Positions 1-7,175 of a DNA stretch of 11,124 nucleotides are shown in pieces. The notes below the pieces were generated by a model. That model did not search any database and was not told where the DNA came from. It was given only the letters and a program-made list of their open reading frames with translations. The number at the start of each line of letters is the position of its first letter. The stretch's first letter is position 1. The position numbers and the translations under genes were made by a program. This stretch comes from Gammaproteobacteria bacterium (GTDB lineage Bacteria > Pseudomonadota > Gammaproteobacteria > Steroidobacterales > GCA-2729495). The stretch covers positions 1 to 11,124 of the forward strand of contig JAKLLP010000038.1 of the NCBI GenBank assembly GCA_023150055.1, given 5' to 3'.

Positions 1-219
1 CGACGGGCGCTGCTGGAGGCCGCCGAGCGGCAGCTGCTGGCAGACCAGCCGCTGATCCCGCTCTATTTCTATGTATCCAAGCGCCTGGTGAAACCCTGGG
101 TGGGCGGCTACACGCCGAACATCATGGATCACCACCACAGCAAGGATTTCTACATCCTCGCCGGGGACGGTGCCCAGGAGGGAACCGTCCCCTCCAGGGA
201 ACCGTCCCCGTTACACTGA
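1..219 (+). CDS. ABC transporter substrate-binding protein, C-terminal end (partial)
   Basis: Frame 1 is open from the window edge to a TGA at 217-219, giving 72 residues. The segment QPLIPLYFY near residues 16-24 and the later SKDFYIL (about residues 47-53) resemble the end of family-5 extracellular solute-binding proteins of the OppA/DppA type, which usually finish shortly after a 'KDLYI'-like stretch. These periplasmic proteins deliver peptides or related oligomers to the permeases. Two permease genes of the right type start 5 nt downstream, which supports the call. The last 19 or so residues look non-native: they are encoded by a palindromic repeat (163-209) and run into a low-complexity tail rich in Pro, Ser and Glu. 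The original stop was probably near 160 and has been lost or overrun. The exact substrate cannot be read from this fragment. Confidence 0.8.
   Translation, partial: RRALLEAAERQLLADQPLIPLYFYVSKRLVKPWVGGYTPNIMDHHHSKDFYILAGDGAQEGTVPSREPSPLH
163..214. repeat. REP-like palindromic repeat inside the 3' end of a gene
   Basis: A 13-nt arm at 163-175 (GGGGACGGTGCCC) pairs with 180-192 (GGGAACCGTCCCC) with one mismatch and a 4-nt loop, so it can fold into a strong hairpin. The second arm is repeated exactly at 197-209, giving a direct repeat with a 17-nt period, followed by GTTAC at 210-214. This layout of a GC-rich stem plus tandem arm resembles REP/BIME-type intergenic repeats. Here it lies in frame at the end of the binding-protein gene and immediately before the next permease. 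It could also act as an attenuator or mRNA-stability hairpin between the binding protein and oppB. Family membership is inference. Confidence 0.65.
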
Positions 220-224
220 AGGCG

Positions 225-1145
225 ATGCTGCGCTTCATCCTGCAACGCCTGCTGACCGGCATTCCCACGCTGCTCGTCCTGATCGGACTCGCCTTCTTCA
301 TGATCCGCGCAGCCCCCGGCGGCCCGTTCGACACCGAGCGCCAGCTGCCACCGGAAATCGAAGCAAACCTGCGCGAGGCCTATCATCTCGATGAGCCCCT
401 GTACCAGCAGTTCGGGCGCTATCTCGCCAATCTCGCCCGGGGCGACTTCGGACCCTCGTTCCAGTATCGGGATTTCACGGTGACTGAGCTGATCTGGGCC
501 GGGTTTCCCGTGTCCTTCCGGGTGGGCTCGCTCGCGATCCTGCTGGCGATGGTCGTGGGCGTCGGCGCCGGCAGCTTTGCGGCCCTTCGCCAGAACCGCC
601 CGGCCGACTATGCCGTGATGACGGCGGCCATGACCGGCATCTCGATCCCGAATTTCGTCACCGCGCCGTTGCTGGTGCTGGTGTTCGCCGTGGCGTTCCA
701 GTGGCTGCCGGCCGGCGGCGTCGGCACCCCGCTCCATCTCGTCCTGCCGGTCGTGACACTCGCCCTGCCGCAGATCGCCTACATCGCCCGCCTCACCCGC
801 GGCAGCATGATTGAGGTGCTGAGAAGCCCCTACATCCGCACCGCCCGGGCGCAGGGCCTGCCGCTATCGACCATCCTGCTGCGCCACGCGCTCAAGCCCG
901 CCCTGCTGCCGGTGATGTCCTACCTCGGGCCCGCCACGGCGGCGGTGATTACCGGCTCGGTCGTCATCGAGCAGATCTTCAGCCTGCCCGGCATAGGCCG
1001 TTTCTTCGTCACCGGGGCGCTGAACCGCGATTACACCCTGGTCATGGGCGTGGTGGTTTTCTACGGCACGCTGATCCTGGTGTTCAACCTCCTCGTCGAC
1101 CTGCTCTACGGCCTGCTCGACCCGCGCATCCGGCATAACCCGTGA
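225..1145 (+). CDS. ABC transporter permease, OppB/DppB/GsiC type
   Basis: The 306-residue inner-membrane permease has the length typical of OppB. The N-terminus (MLRFILQRLL) and the following RAAPGGPF segment are characteristic of the family. About six hydrophobic spans can be seen, near residues 4-27, 100-122, 135-160, 172-190, 228-255 and 275-298. The cytoplasmic EAA-type coupling loop that contacts the ATPase lies at about 203-225 (YIRTARAQGLP, with the conserved Gly at 211). It forms half of the channel with the next gene product. The ATG is only 5 nt past the binding-protein stop. A GAAGG at 218-222 is too close (2 nt) to be a good ribosome site, so translation may depend on coupling, or the native site may have been disturbed by the repeat just upstream. 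The substrate (peptide, glutathione or other) cannot be decided. Confidence 0.95.
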   Translation: MLRFILQRLLTGIPTLLVLIGLAFFMIRAAPGGPFDTERQLPPEIEANLREAYHLDEPLYQQFGRYLANLARGDFGPSFQYRDFTVTELIWAGFPVSFRVGSLAILLAMVVGVGAGSFAALRQNRPADYAVMTAAMTGISIPNFVTAPLLVLVFAVAFQWLPAGGVGTPLHLVLPVVTLALPQIAYIARLTRGSMIEVLRSPYIRTARAQGLPLSTILLRHALKPALLPVMSYLGPATAAVITGSVVIEQIFSLPGIGRFFVTGALNRDYTLVMGVVVFYGTLILVFNLLVDLLYGLLDPRIRHNP

Positions 1146-2023
1146 GTGTGACCGCCGGTGACGAGGGCCCGCGCAGCCTCTGGACAGACGCCTGGGCAGC
1201 GCTGCGGCAAAACCGTGCGGCGATGGTCTCGTTCTGGGTGCTGGCGGCGCTGGCGCTGGCGGTAGTGATCCTGCCGGGCCTGCTGACCTTTACCTACGAG
1301 CAAACCGACTGGGACAACATCGCCATGCCGCCGTCGCTCGCCGCGGGACACCCCTTCGGCACCGACTCACTGGGGCGCGATATGCTCGCGCGCACGCTCG
1401 CGGGCGGGCGGGTCTCGCTGCTGGTCGCGCTGGTGGCGACCGGCGTCAGCCTCGTCATCGGCGTGGGCTACGGGGCAGTGGCCGGTTACGTCGGCGGGCG
1501 GGTCGATCAGCTCATGATGCGCGTGGTGGACATCCTCTACGCGCTGCCCTTCATGTTCCTGGTCATCCTGCTGATGGTCCTGTTCGGCAGGAACATCGTG
1601 CTGATCTTCGTCGCGATCGGCGCAATCAACTGGCTCGACATGGCGCGCATCGTGCGTGGCCAGACGCTGTCCCTGAAAAACCGGGAGTTCGTCGAGGCTG
1701 CCCGGGCCAACGGCGTCACCAGCGCGCGCATCATCCGCCGGCACATCGTCCCGAACCTGCTCGGTGTGGTGGCGGTGTACGTCACGCTCACCATACCGCA
1801 CGTGATCCTGGTCGAGTCCTTCCTGAGTTTTCTCGGGCTGGGGGTGCAGGAGCCCATGACGTCCTGGGGTGCGCTGGTGAACGAAGGCTCCCAGGAGCTC
1901 GAGACGTCCTGGTGGATGATCGTCTTTCCCTCGCTGTTCCTCGCGCTGACATTGTTCTGTTTCAATTTTCTCGGCGATGGCCTGCGCGATGCGCTCGATC
2001 CGCGTGACCGGAGCGCCTCGTGA
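1142..2023 (+). CDS. ABC transporter permease, OppC/DppC/GsiD type
   Basis: This 293-residue protein is the second inner-membrane permease of the importer. It starts with GTG and overlaps the stop of the preceding permease by 4 nt (GTGA), which implies translational coupling. Residues about 10-45 form the N-terminal OppC region, including the first membrane span. It is followed by the family's [13 protein letters not shown] segment and further hydrophobic spans. The EAA loop is textbook: EAARANG at about 185-191, then RRHIVPN. The C-terminus ends in the usual [11 protein letters not shown]. It should pair with the OppB-like subunit to form the translocation channel and dock the ATPases encoded next. 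No lesion is visible. Confidence 0.95.
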   Translation: MSVTAGDEGPRSLWTDAWAALRQNRAAMVSFWVLAALALAVVILPGLLTFTYEQTDWDNIAMPPSLAAGHPFGTDSLGRDMLARTLAGGRVSLLVALVATGVSLVIGVGYGAVAGYVGGRVDQLMMRVVDILYALPFMFLVILLMVLFGRNIVLIFVAIGAINWLDMARIVRGQTLSLKNREFVEAARANGVTSARIIRRHIVPNLLGVVAVYVTLTIPHVILVESFLSFLGLGVQEPMTSWGALVNEGSQELETSWWMIVFPSLFLALTLFCFNFLGDGLRDALDPRDRSAS

Positions 2024-3486
2024 CGGCACCGCTGCTCGAGGTGGCCGGGCTGGACGTGCGCTTCGCCATGCGCGGCGGGCCGGTGCATGCGGTGCGGGGC
2101 CTGTCCTTCGAGGTCGCCGCCGGTGAAACCGTCGGTATCGTCGGGGAGTCCGGGTCCGGCAAGAGCCAGGCGGTGCTGGCCTTGATGGGTCTTCTGGCCG
2201 ACAACGGCCGTGCGAGCGGCGCCGCGCGCTTCGAGGGGCAGGACCTGTTCACGCTCGACGAGGCGGCACTGCGCGGGGTCCGCGGCACGCGCATCGCGAT
2301 GGTCTTCCAGGACCCGATGACCTCGCTCAATCCCTACCTCACCATCGGCCGCCAGATGGGGCTCGTGCTGCGTGCGCATCGCGGCCTGTCGGCCCGGGAA
2401 GCAAGACGCGAGTGCGCCGCGATGCTCGAAGCGGTCGGCATTCCCGAGGCCACCCGCCGGCTCGACATGTATCCGCACGAGTTCTCTGGCGGCATGCGCC
2501 AGCGCGTGATGATCGCCTCGGCCATGTCGTGCCGGCCATCGCTGTTGATCGCAGACGAGCCGACGACCGCGCTCGATGTGACCGTGCAGGCGCAGATCCT
2601 CGCGCTGATGCGCGATCTGCGTTCGCGTTTCGGCACGGCGATCATCCTGATCAGCCACGACCTTGCCGTCGTGGCGGGGCTCGCCGATCGCGTTCTCGTC
2701 ATGCAGCAGGGCGAATGCCGCGAAGCCGGCACTGCCGAGCAGGTCTTCTACTCGCCCCGGGACCCTTATACGCGAGCACTGCTCGCAGCGGTCCCGCGCC
2801 TCGATGGTCCGCCCCCGCGCTCCCCGGCGCCGCGGACGTCCCCGGGGGGTGGCGACGGCGGGCCGAGGGCGCTGCTGCAGGCGGACACGCTGTGCGTGGA
2901 TTTTCCGGTGCGATCCGGAGCGCTGTTCGGCCGCGAGCGCAGGCTGCAGGCGCTCGCCGGGGTGAGCTTCGCCGTGGTGCCGGGCGAGGTGCTCGGGGTC
3001 GTGGGCGAATCCGGCTGCGGAAAATCGACCCTCGGTCGCGCCCTGCTGCGGCTCGTGCCGGTGACCGCAGGCCGTCTGAGCTTTCTCGGCCGCGATGTCA
3101 CCACTGTCGCGGGCCCCGAGTTCGACGTCCTGCGCCGCGACTTGCAGATCGTCTTCCAGGACCCGCTCGCCTCGCTCAACCCGCGCATGACGGTTCGCGA
3201 CATCGTCGCCGAGCCGCTCGATACTTTCGAGCCGGAACTCGGCGCTGGTGAGCGCAGCAAGCAGGGTCGGACTCGACCCGTCACACATGAATCGCTATCC
3301 GCACCAGTTCTCGGGCGGACAATGCCAGCGCGTAGCCATTGCCCGGGCCCTGATCACCCGTCCGCGGCTGGTGGTCTGCGACGAGGCGGTGAGTGCACTC
3401 GATGTCTCGGTGCGGGCGCAGATCCTGCGGTTGCTGCTCGAGCTGCGCCGGCTGCTCGACCTCTCGCTCGTCTTCATCGGGCATGA
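2020..3486 (+). CDS. Fused OppD-OppF type ABC ATPase, first part, frameshifted
   Basis: GTG start, 4-nt overlap with the OppC-like stop. Domain 1 is complete: Walker A GESGSGKS at 42-49 (Lys48), Q-loop Gln97, signature FSGGM at 155-159, Walker B ending DE at 179-180, switch His213. A proline-rich linker (about 265-285) leads to domain 2, which has Walker [10 protein letters not shown] at 329-337 and Q-loop Gln380. Homology stops near Lys414 (base 3261). From there to the stop, about 74 residues are out of frame and match nothing expected. The missing signature, Walker B and switch His continue in the +1 frame (next entry). Together the parts would make a protein of about 600 residues, like GsiA-type fused ATPases. 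As written, domain 2 cannot hydrolyse ATP, so this is probably a pseudogene or a sequence error. The intact first domain might still be expressed. Confidence 0.85.
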   Translation: MTAPLLEVAGLDVRFAMRGGPVHAVRGLSFEVAAGETVGIVGESGSGKSQAVLALMGLLADNGRASGAARFEGQDLFTLDEAALRGVRGTRIAMVFQDPMTSLNPYLTIGRQMGLVLRAHRGLSAREARRECAAMLEAVGIPEATRRLDMYPHEFSGGMRQRVMIASAMSCRPSLLIADEPTTALDVTVQAQILALMRDLRSRFGTAIILISHDLAVVAGLADRVLVMQQGECREAGTAEQVFYSPRDPYTRALLAAVPRLDGPPPRSPAPRTSPGGGDGGPRALLQADTLCVDFPVRSGALFGRERRLQALAGVSFAVVPGEVLGVVGESGCGKSTLGRALLRLVPVTAGRLSFLGRDVTTVAGPEFDVLRRDLQIVFQDPLASLNPRMTVRDIVAEPLDTFEPELGAGERSKQGRTRPVTHESLSAPVLGRTMPARSHCPGPDHPSAAGGLRRGGECTRCLGAGADPAVAARAAPAARPLARLHRA

Positions 3487-3820
3487 CCTTGCCGTCATCC
3501 GCCAGGTGAGCCAGCGGGTGATGGTGATGTACCTCGGGCGGGTCATGGAGATCGCTCCCGCGGCGGAGCTCTTCGCCCGCCCGCGCCACCCCTACACGCG
3601 GGCCCTCATGGCTGCGGCCCCCGTACCCGACCCGAAGCTCGAGCGGGCCCGGGCGGCACCCGCGCTCGGCGGGGAGATCCCGTCGCCGCTGGCCCCGCCT
3701 TCCGGCTGCGTCTTCCGCAGCCGTTGCGCTTATGCGATCGACCGTTGCGCGGCCGACATTCCGCGGCTCGAGGCGGCCGGGAGCGCCCAGGTCGCCTGCC
3801 TCCGCGCGGCCGAAATCTGA
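3248..3820 (+). CDS. Displaced C-terminal part of the fused OppF-type ATPase
   Basis: This 190-residue frame, opening with GTG at 3248, holds the second half of the OppF-like domain. It has signature FSGGQ at 21-25, Walker B ending DE at 45-46, D-loop SALD, and switch His79 in GHDLAVI. The C-terminal oligopeptide-transporter extension follows, with cysteines at about 154, 160, 167 and 184 (CX5CX6CX16C), typical of Opp/Dpp ATPases. It has no Walker A, which lies in the other frame upstream, so on its own it cannot bind ATP. The residues before VGLDPSH do not look like a true N-terminus, and no good ribosome site is seen, so the GTG is probably not a natural start. It is best read as the 3' end of the gene beginning at 2020, with the join near 3262. 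It is the last gene of the importer operon. Confidence 0.8.
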   Translation: MSAASRVGLDPSHMNRYPHQFSGGQCQRVAIARALITRPRLVVCDEAVSALDVSVRAQILRLLLELRRLLDLSLVFIGHDLAVIRQVSQRVMVMYLGRVMEIAPAAELFARPRHPYTRALMAAAPVPDPKLERARAAPALGGEIPSPLAPPSGCVFRSRCAYAIDRCAADIPRLEAAGSAQVACLRAAEI

Positions 3821-4028
3821 ACCGACCGGGCGGCGAGTGATCGGCTCGATGCGGTGCCCCGCTCCACGGCCGGGTGGATTCTCATCAGGTCAATAATTCA
3901 ATCTAAACAGTGTCTTATTAAGACCACTATATTGACACTGGTTACTTAAATTGGTGGTCCATCTGCCGCCGTCCAGTCGGCTGTTGTCACCCAGACTGCT
4001 GGCACAGGGGCGACCCGAAGACGCCCTG
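3821..4028. other. Convergent intergenic gap with AT-rich island
   Basis: This 208-nt gap separates two genes that end toward each other (ATPase on plus, ferritin-like on minus). Bases about 3886-3955 are strikingly AT-rich against the GC-rich surroundings. They contain overlapping inverted repeats: CAGTGTC (3908-3914) with GACACTG (3934-3940), and GACCAC (3922-3927) with GTGGTC (3954-3959). No credible gene is seen. The repeats could form a loose bidirectional terminator or be the remnant of an inserted element; neither is proven. A TTGACA at 3932-3937 has no suitable -10 partner. Confidence 0.55.
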
Positions 4029-4475
4029 TCAGCCGCCATCCGGATGTCGGAGCATCTTCTCGATCTCGCCGGCATGCAGCTCCTCGGTGGCGATCTGGCC
4101 GCGGGCATATTCCTCGACGACGATCGAGCGGCCCTCGACCTGGCCGAGGAGCTTGCGGTACAGGGCCATCGCGGCACGCTCGTGCTCCAGCGCATCGCGC
4201 ATGATGTCGCCGATGTTGCGCAGCGGTTTTTTCACCGTCTTGCCGATGCCGAGCGAGGGCCGCCCGCCGAGGTGAGTGATCATCTCGCCAGCCTGGCGGG
4301 CATGCTGCAGCGATTCGGTCGCCTGGGATTCCAGCCAGTGAATGATCGGAATGCGGCTGTAGCCGAACACCATGAAGCCGTACTGCGTGTAGCGCACGAC
4401 CCCCGCCAACTCCGCTTCGAGTATTTCGTCGAGGGTGGCGAAGACGGCCTTCATATCGAGTTTCTTCTGCGCCAT
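4029..4475 (-). CDS. Ferritin-like (bacterioferritin-family) protein
   Basis: The 148-residue all-helical protein belongs to the ferritin/bacterioferritin superfamily, which binds iron at a di-iron centre in the cytoplasm. By eye alignment to E. coli Bfr, metal-ligand positions are Glu22, His58, Glu97, Glu131 and His134 (ATEELH context). The bridging-Glu position equivalent to Bfr Glu51 is Ser55, with Glu54 next to it. The haem-ligand Met52 position is Leu56, so classical haem binding is unlikely. The segment HWLESQATESLQHA followed by GEMITHLGG is typical of a shorter bacterioferritin-like subfamily rather than true Bfr. The ATG is supported by AAGGAG at 4481-4486, 5 nt upstream. The SIMPL-protein gene lies 91 nt upstream on the same strand, so co-transcription is possible. 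Iron storage or protection from oxidative iron chemistry is the family role; the precise activity is unknown. Confidence 0.85.
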   Translation of the reverse strand: MAQKKLDMKAVFATLDEILEAELAGVVRYTQYGFMVFGYSRIPIIHWLESQATESLQHARQAGEMITHLGGRPSLGIGKTVKKPLRNIGDIMRDALEHERAAMALYRKLLGQVEGRSIVVEEYARGQIATEELHAGEIEKMLRHPDGG

Positions 4476-4503
4476 GGGTTCTCCTTGAACTACGGGAATT
4501 ATT

Positions 4504-4522
4504 GCGCGATCGCCGCTCGCGC
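4504..4522 (-). terminator. Weak hairpin between the SIMPL and ferritin-like genes
   Basis: GCGCGA at 4504-4509 pairs with TCGCGC at 4517-4522 over a 7-nt loop. Read on the minus strand it is followed by AATAATT, not a clean T-tract. It could be a weak terminator for the upstream gene or an incidental GC palindrome. The remainder of 4476-4566 shows only the ribosome site of the ferritin-like gene; no convincing promoter was found. Confidence 0.22.
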
Positions 4523-4566
4523 GACTGCTGCAAACCAGCGCTGCTGCCGGTGCGCCCGGCTGCCGG

Positions 4567-5301
4567 TCAGGGCGCCACCAGGTCGAAGGTGGCGTTGACG
4601 CGGGCCGTGACTTCCATGCTGCCCGGCTGATAGGTCTCCGGCGCGGCGTCTGACTGCGCCATGGCCGCTACCCTTATGTTTCCAAGCGGGCCTGGCCTCG
4701 GCGGCGGGACGGCGTCGGCCGCGGTCAGCTCGCGCAGGGTGCCGAGCTGCATCCCGAGGGTGTCGGCGATGGCCTGCGCGTTGGCCGCGGCGTCCTTTGC
4801 CGCTGCGGCGAGCGCTTCACGGTTGAGGTCGCGCTGCCTCGAGCTGAACAGGACCGGCGGCGTGACGTTGTTGACCCCGGCGCTCACGGCGCCCTCCAGC
4901 AGCGCGCCAAGCTGGTCGAGGTCCGTGACCTCGACCTCCAGCTCGCGCTGCACCAGGTAGCCGGTCATGACCTGTCGCTCCGTGGGCTTGTCCCAACGGT
5001 ATTCCGGACTAACGAAGGCGGCGGTAGTGCGCACGTTTTTGCGCTCGATGCCGAGCTTTTTCGTCAGGGCCAGAAAGCGCTCGACCACCGCGACCGCTTC
5101 GGCGCGGGCCGTTTCCATGACCGGGTCGGACTTCTGCACGCTCAACCGCACCCGCGCACGATCCGGCGCCGCCTGCACCGAGCCGGTCCCCGCGACGGTG
5201 ACGCTGCGAGCGGGTTCCGCCGCCTGGGCCGAAGTGCCGGCGTTTGCCGCGATGCCGAGGCCGAGGAGGCAGGTGACTAAGCTCGGCGCGAGTGATTTCA
5301 T
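4567..5301 (-). CDS. Periplasmic SIMPL-domain (DUF541, YggE-like) protein
   Basis: The 244-residue product begins with a Sec signal peptide: MKS, then a hydrophobic core (LVTCLLGLGIAANA), and likely cleavage after AQA near residue 28. The mature part opens with RSVTVAGTGSVQAAPDRA, the hallmark start of SIMPL/DUF541 proteins such as E. coli YggE. The family features YLVQRELEVEVTDLDQLG and AVSAGVNNV follow. The C-terminal half carries the usual alanine-rich helix (REALAAAAKDAAANAQAIA) and ends VNATFDL. Family members are linked to oxidative-stress tolerance and outer-membrane maintenance, but no enzymatic reaction is established. The ATG at 5301 is chosen because AGGAGG lies about 9 nt upstream (5311-5317) and the signal peptide starts there, even though the frame stays open far upstream. 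It is transcribed divergently from the cytochrome gene and lies upstream of the ferritin-like gene. Confidence 0.9.
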   Translation of the reverse strand: MKSLAPSLVTCLLGLGIAANAGTSAQAAEPARSVTVAGTGSVQAAPDRARVRLSVQKSDPVMETARAEAVAVVERFLALTKKLGIERKNVRTTAAFVSPEYRWDKPTERQVMTGYLVQRELEVEVTDLDQLGALLEGAVSAGVNNVTPPVLFSSRQRDLNREALAAAAKDAAANAQAIADTLGMQLGTLRELTAADAVPPPRPGPLGNIRVAAMAQSDAAPETYQPGSMEVTARVNATFDLVAP

Positions 5302-5346
5302 GGTCGGTCGTCCTCCTCGGAGTGGGCTCGGCATGGCCCGTCGTGC

Positions 5347-5376
5347 TTGGCATTGTCGATGCGGCCACACTAACAT
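5347..5376 (+). promoter_or_regulatory. Candidate sigma-70 promoter for the cytochrome c4 gene
   Basis: In the 135-nt divergent gap between the SIMPL and cytochrome genes, TTGGCA (5347-5352) and TAACAT (5371-5376) are 18 nt apart and match the -35 and -10 consensus at 5/6 and 4/6 positions. The implied start near 5383 would leave a leader of about 54 nt before the ATG at 5437. The gap must also hold the minus-strand promoter, which I could not pin down. Confidence 0.4.
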
Positions 5377-5436
5377 ACCGCCGCTTCGCACCGCGCGTGC
5401 CTTCCGGCCGGTGCGCCGAACCAACGAGGTCTCTAA

Positions 5437-6045
5437 ATGCGCTTGCGTCATGCCCTGATCCTCCTCGCCGTCGCGCTTGCCGGTGCGGCTTCCGGTGCCT
5501 TCGCTGCGGGTGACCCAGCCCGGGGCGAGAAACTCGCCATCACCTGCATGGGTTGCCACGGTATCGAGGGGTACCGCAACGCTTATCCGTCCTATCGCGT
5601 GCCGAAACTGGGCGGACAGAATGCCGATTATCTCGTGCTGGCCCTGCAGGGCTACCGGGCGGGCACCCGTTCCCATCCGACCATGCGCGCGCAGGCGGCC
5701 ACCATGTCCGATGAGGAGATCCAGGACATCGTGGCGTTTCTCGCCGCACAGGGCCCAGCCCAGGCGGGTGACGTCGTGACCGGCGGCAAGGCCGCGCGCG
5801 GCCAGGAGAAAGCGGCCGTGTGCGCGGCCTGTCACGGCGAGGCGGGCATCAGCTCGGCGCCGAACTGGCCGAATCTCGCCGGGCAGCATCGCGATTACCT
5901 GCAGCAAGCGATTACGCGCTACCGCGACAAGGCACGCCAGGACCCGGTGATGCAGGCCCAGGCGGCCACCCTCAGTGACGACGACATTGCCGATCTCGCG
6001 GCTTACTTTTCTGCCCAGCGGGGCCTGTTCACGACGCGCAACTGA
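5437..6045 (+). CDS. Di-haem cytochrome c4
   Basis: The 202-residue periplasmic protein has a signal peptide (hydrophobic core [15 protein letters not shown], cleavage near [10 protein letters not shown], about residue 23) and two similar cytochrome c domains. Haem sites are CMGCH at 37-41 and CAACH at 129-133. The distal Met ligands are probably Met83 (HPTM) and Met172 (DPVM), each followed by AQAAT and a SD-(D/E) motif, which shows the internal duplication typical of c4. The family shuttles electrons between the bc1 complex and terminal oxidases (for example cbb3) or other periplasmic reductases, and is often membrane-associated. A GAGGT lies about 7 nt before the ATG. It appears to be monocistronic: a promoter candidate lies upstream and a strong hairpin downstream. 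No oxidase genes are in the window. Confidence 0.93.
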   Translation: MRLRHALILLAVALAGAASGAFAAGDPARGEKLAITCMGCHGIEGYRNAYPSYRVPKLGGQNADYLVLALQGYRAGTRSHPTMRAQAATMSDEEIQDIVAFLAAQGPAQAGDVVTGGKAARGQEKAAVCAACHGEAGISSAPNWPNLAGQHRDYLQQAITRYRDKARQDPVMQAQAATLSDDDIADLAAYFSAQRGLFTTRN

Positions 6046-6081
6046 AACAGCTTCGTTTCGAGGCTCGTCATTTTCCGGGAG

Positions 6082-6105
6082 CGGGGCGCAAGCGCCCCGT
6101 TGTCG
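6082..6105 (+). terminator. GC hairpin terminator candidate after cytochrome c4
   Basis: CGGGGCG (6082-6088) pairs perfectly with CGCCCCG (6093-6099) around a CAAG tetraloop, 36 nt after the cytochrome stop. The following bases (TTGTCGTCTTC) are only moderately T-rich, so termination may be partial. It lies just before the next gene's ribosome site and could instead affect translation of that gene. Confidence 0.45.
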
Positions 6106-6126
6106 TCTTCGCGAGGACCATCGGTC

Positions 6127-7122
6127 ATGGGCGCGCAGTTCAAAGCCTTCCGGGTGCACCAGGTGGAGGGGCGGGTCGTCGGGCGCCTGGAGCGGATCGG
6201 CCTCGAGGATCTGGCCGCCGGCGAGGTGGTCATCCGCGGCGCCTGGTCGAGCATCAACTACAAGGACGCGCTGGCCGCCACCGGGGCGGGGAAGATCCTG
6301 CGCCGGTATCCGCTGGTGGCCGGCGTCGATATCGCCGGAACCGTGGAGACCTCCACGGATCCGCGCTTCAGCCCGGGCGACCCGGTGGTGGTGGTCGGTT
6401 GCGGGCTCAGCGAGACCACGGACGGCGGCTTCACCCAATTCGCGCGCGTGCGGGGCGAGAGCGTTACCGCGCTGCCGAGCGGGCTCGACCTGCGCGAGGC
6501 GATGGCGATTGGCACCGCGGGTTTTACCGCGGCACTGGCCCTGCATCGCATGGAGCAGAACGACCAGCGTGCCGCGCTCGGTCCCATCGCCATCACCGGC
6601 GCCACGGGCGGTGTCGGCAGCATCGCTATCGACATCTTCAGCCGCCGCGGCTACAGCGTCACCGCGCTGACCCACAAGGAAAATGCCGCCGACTACCTGC
6701 GCGCGCTCGGCGCAGCCGAGGTGCGGCTGCTCAGCGGCATGGATCTCGGCAAGCGCCCGCTCGAGAAGGCGCTCTGGGGTGGCGCAGTGGACAACCTCGG
6801 CGGGGAAGTGCTCGCCTGGCTGACCCGGACCACCGTGTCGTTCGGCAATATCGCCTGTATCGGGCTGGCCGCCGGGCCCGAGCTCGTGACTACCGTCATG
6901 CCCTTCATCCTGCGCGGTGTGAGCCTGCTCGGCATCAATTCCGTGGAGACGCCGCGGGAGCTGCGCGTGGCGGTGTGGCAGCGGCTCGGCGCCGATCTGA
7001 AGCCTGCGCAGCTCGCGCGGATCGCGGGCCGCGAGGTCACGCTCGATGAGCTGCCGGACTGTTTCGAGGCTTACGTCGCCGGACGCATGACCGGGCGCAC
7101 GGTGGTGCGGCTCGACGCCTGA
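6127..7122 (+). CDS. yhdH: YhdH/AcuI-type NADPH-dependent acrylyl-CoA reductase (MDR family)
   Basis: The 331-residue product is a zinc-independent medium-chain dehydrogenase/reductase. The N-terminal part has the family's SSINYKDALAATG and VAGVDIAGTVE. The Rossmann fold begins at about residue 157 with TGATGGVGS, the YhdH-type variant of the NADPH-binding glycine motif. Further family signs are GGEVLAWL and the C-terminal GRTVVRLD. Known members reduce acrylyl-CoA to propionyl-CoA and detoxify this reactive intermediate; related members act as quinone oxidoreductases, so the substrate is likely but not certain. I chose the ATG at 6127 over the in-frame TTG at 6100: GAGGA at 6113-6117 is well spaced (9 nt) from it and MGAQFKAFRV matches the usual N-terminus. 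It sits between the cytochrome and rsmG with no obvious functional link to either. Confidence 0.88.
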   Translation: MGAQFKAFRVHQVEGRVVGRLERIGLEDLAAGEVVIRGAWSSINYKDALAATGAGKILRRYPLVAGVDIAGTVETSTDPRFSPGDPVVVVGCGLSETTDGGFTQFARVRGESVTALPSGLDLREAMAIGTAGFTAALALHRMEQNDQRAALGPIAITGATGGVGSIAIDIFSRRGYSVTALTHKENAADYLRALGAAEVRLLSGMDLGKRPLEKALWGGAVDNLGGEVLAWLTRTTVSFGNIACIGLAAGPELVTTVMPFILRGVSLLGINSVETPRELRVAVWQRLGADLKPAQLARIAGREVTLDELPDCFEAYVAGRMTGRTVVRLDA

Positions 7123-7140
7123 GGCCGCAGGGGCTTTGGC

Positions 7141-7146
7141 TATACT
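7141..7146 (+). promoter_or_regulatory. Candidate -10 element for rsmG-parA
   Basis: TATACT (5/6 match to the -10 consensus) lies in the short gap between yhdH and rsmG, preceded by TTGG. No good -35 is seen at the proper distance (7118-7123 reads CCTGAG). A start near 7152 would give a leader of about 24 nt before the TTG start of rsmG. Confidence 0.35.
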
Positions 7147-7175
7147 CGCGCCAGGCTGCCGATTGAGATAGGTTC

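Noticed and set aside
1537..3288. Long open frame of 583 codons on the minus strand opposite the OppC-like and ATPase genes.
   Set aside because: It lies antisense to well-conserved transporter genes and its product is low-complexity, rich in Arg, His and Ala, as expected of a GC-rich shadow frame.
3241..3290. Programmed +1 ribosomal frameshifting to produce the intact fused ATPase.
   Set aside because: No slippery motif or stimulatory structure is evident, and joining the frames still leaves about seven residues missing, which fits a deletion better.
3932..3951. Promoter based on a perfect TTGACA at 3932-3937.
   Set aside because: The AT-rich TTAAAT downstream is only 8 nt away, nothing resembling a -10 lies at 16-18 nt, and no plus-strand gene follows.
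3951..4598. Plus-strand open frame of 215 codons opposite the ferritin-like gene.
   Set aside because: The minus-strand frame has clear ferritin family motifs and a good ribosome site; the plus-strand product resembles nothing.
5302..6675. Upstream extension of the SIMPL-protein frame to about 702 codons.
   Set aside because: The extension runs antisense through the cytochrome and yhdH genes, while a ribosome site and signal peptide mark the true start at 5301.
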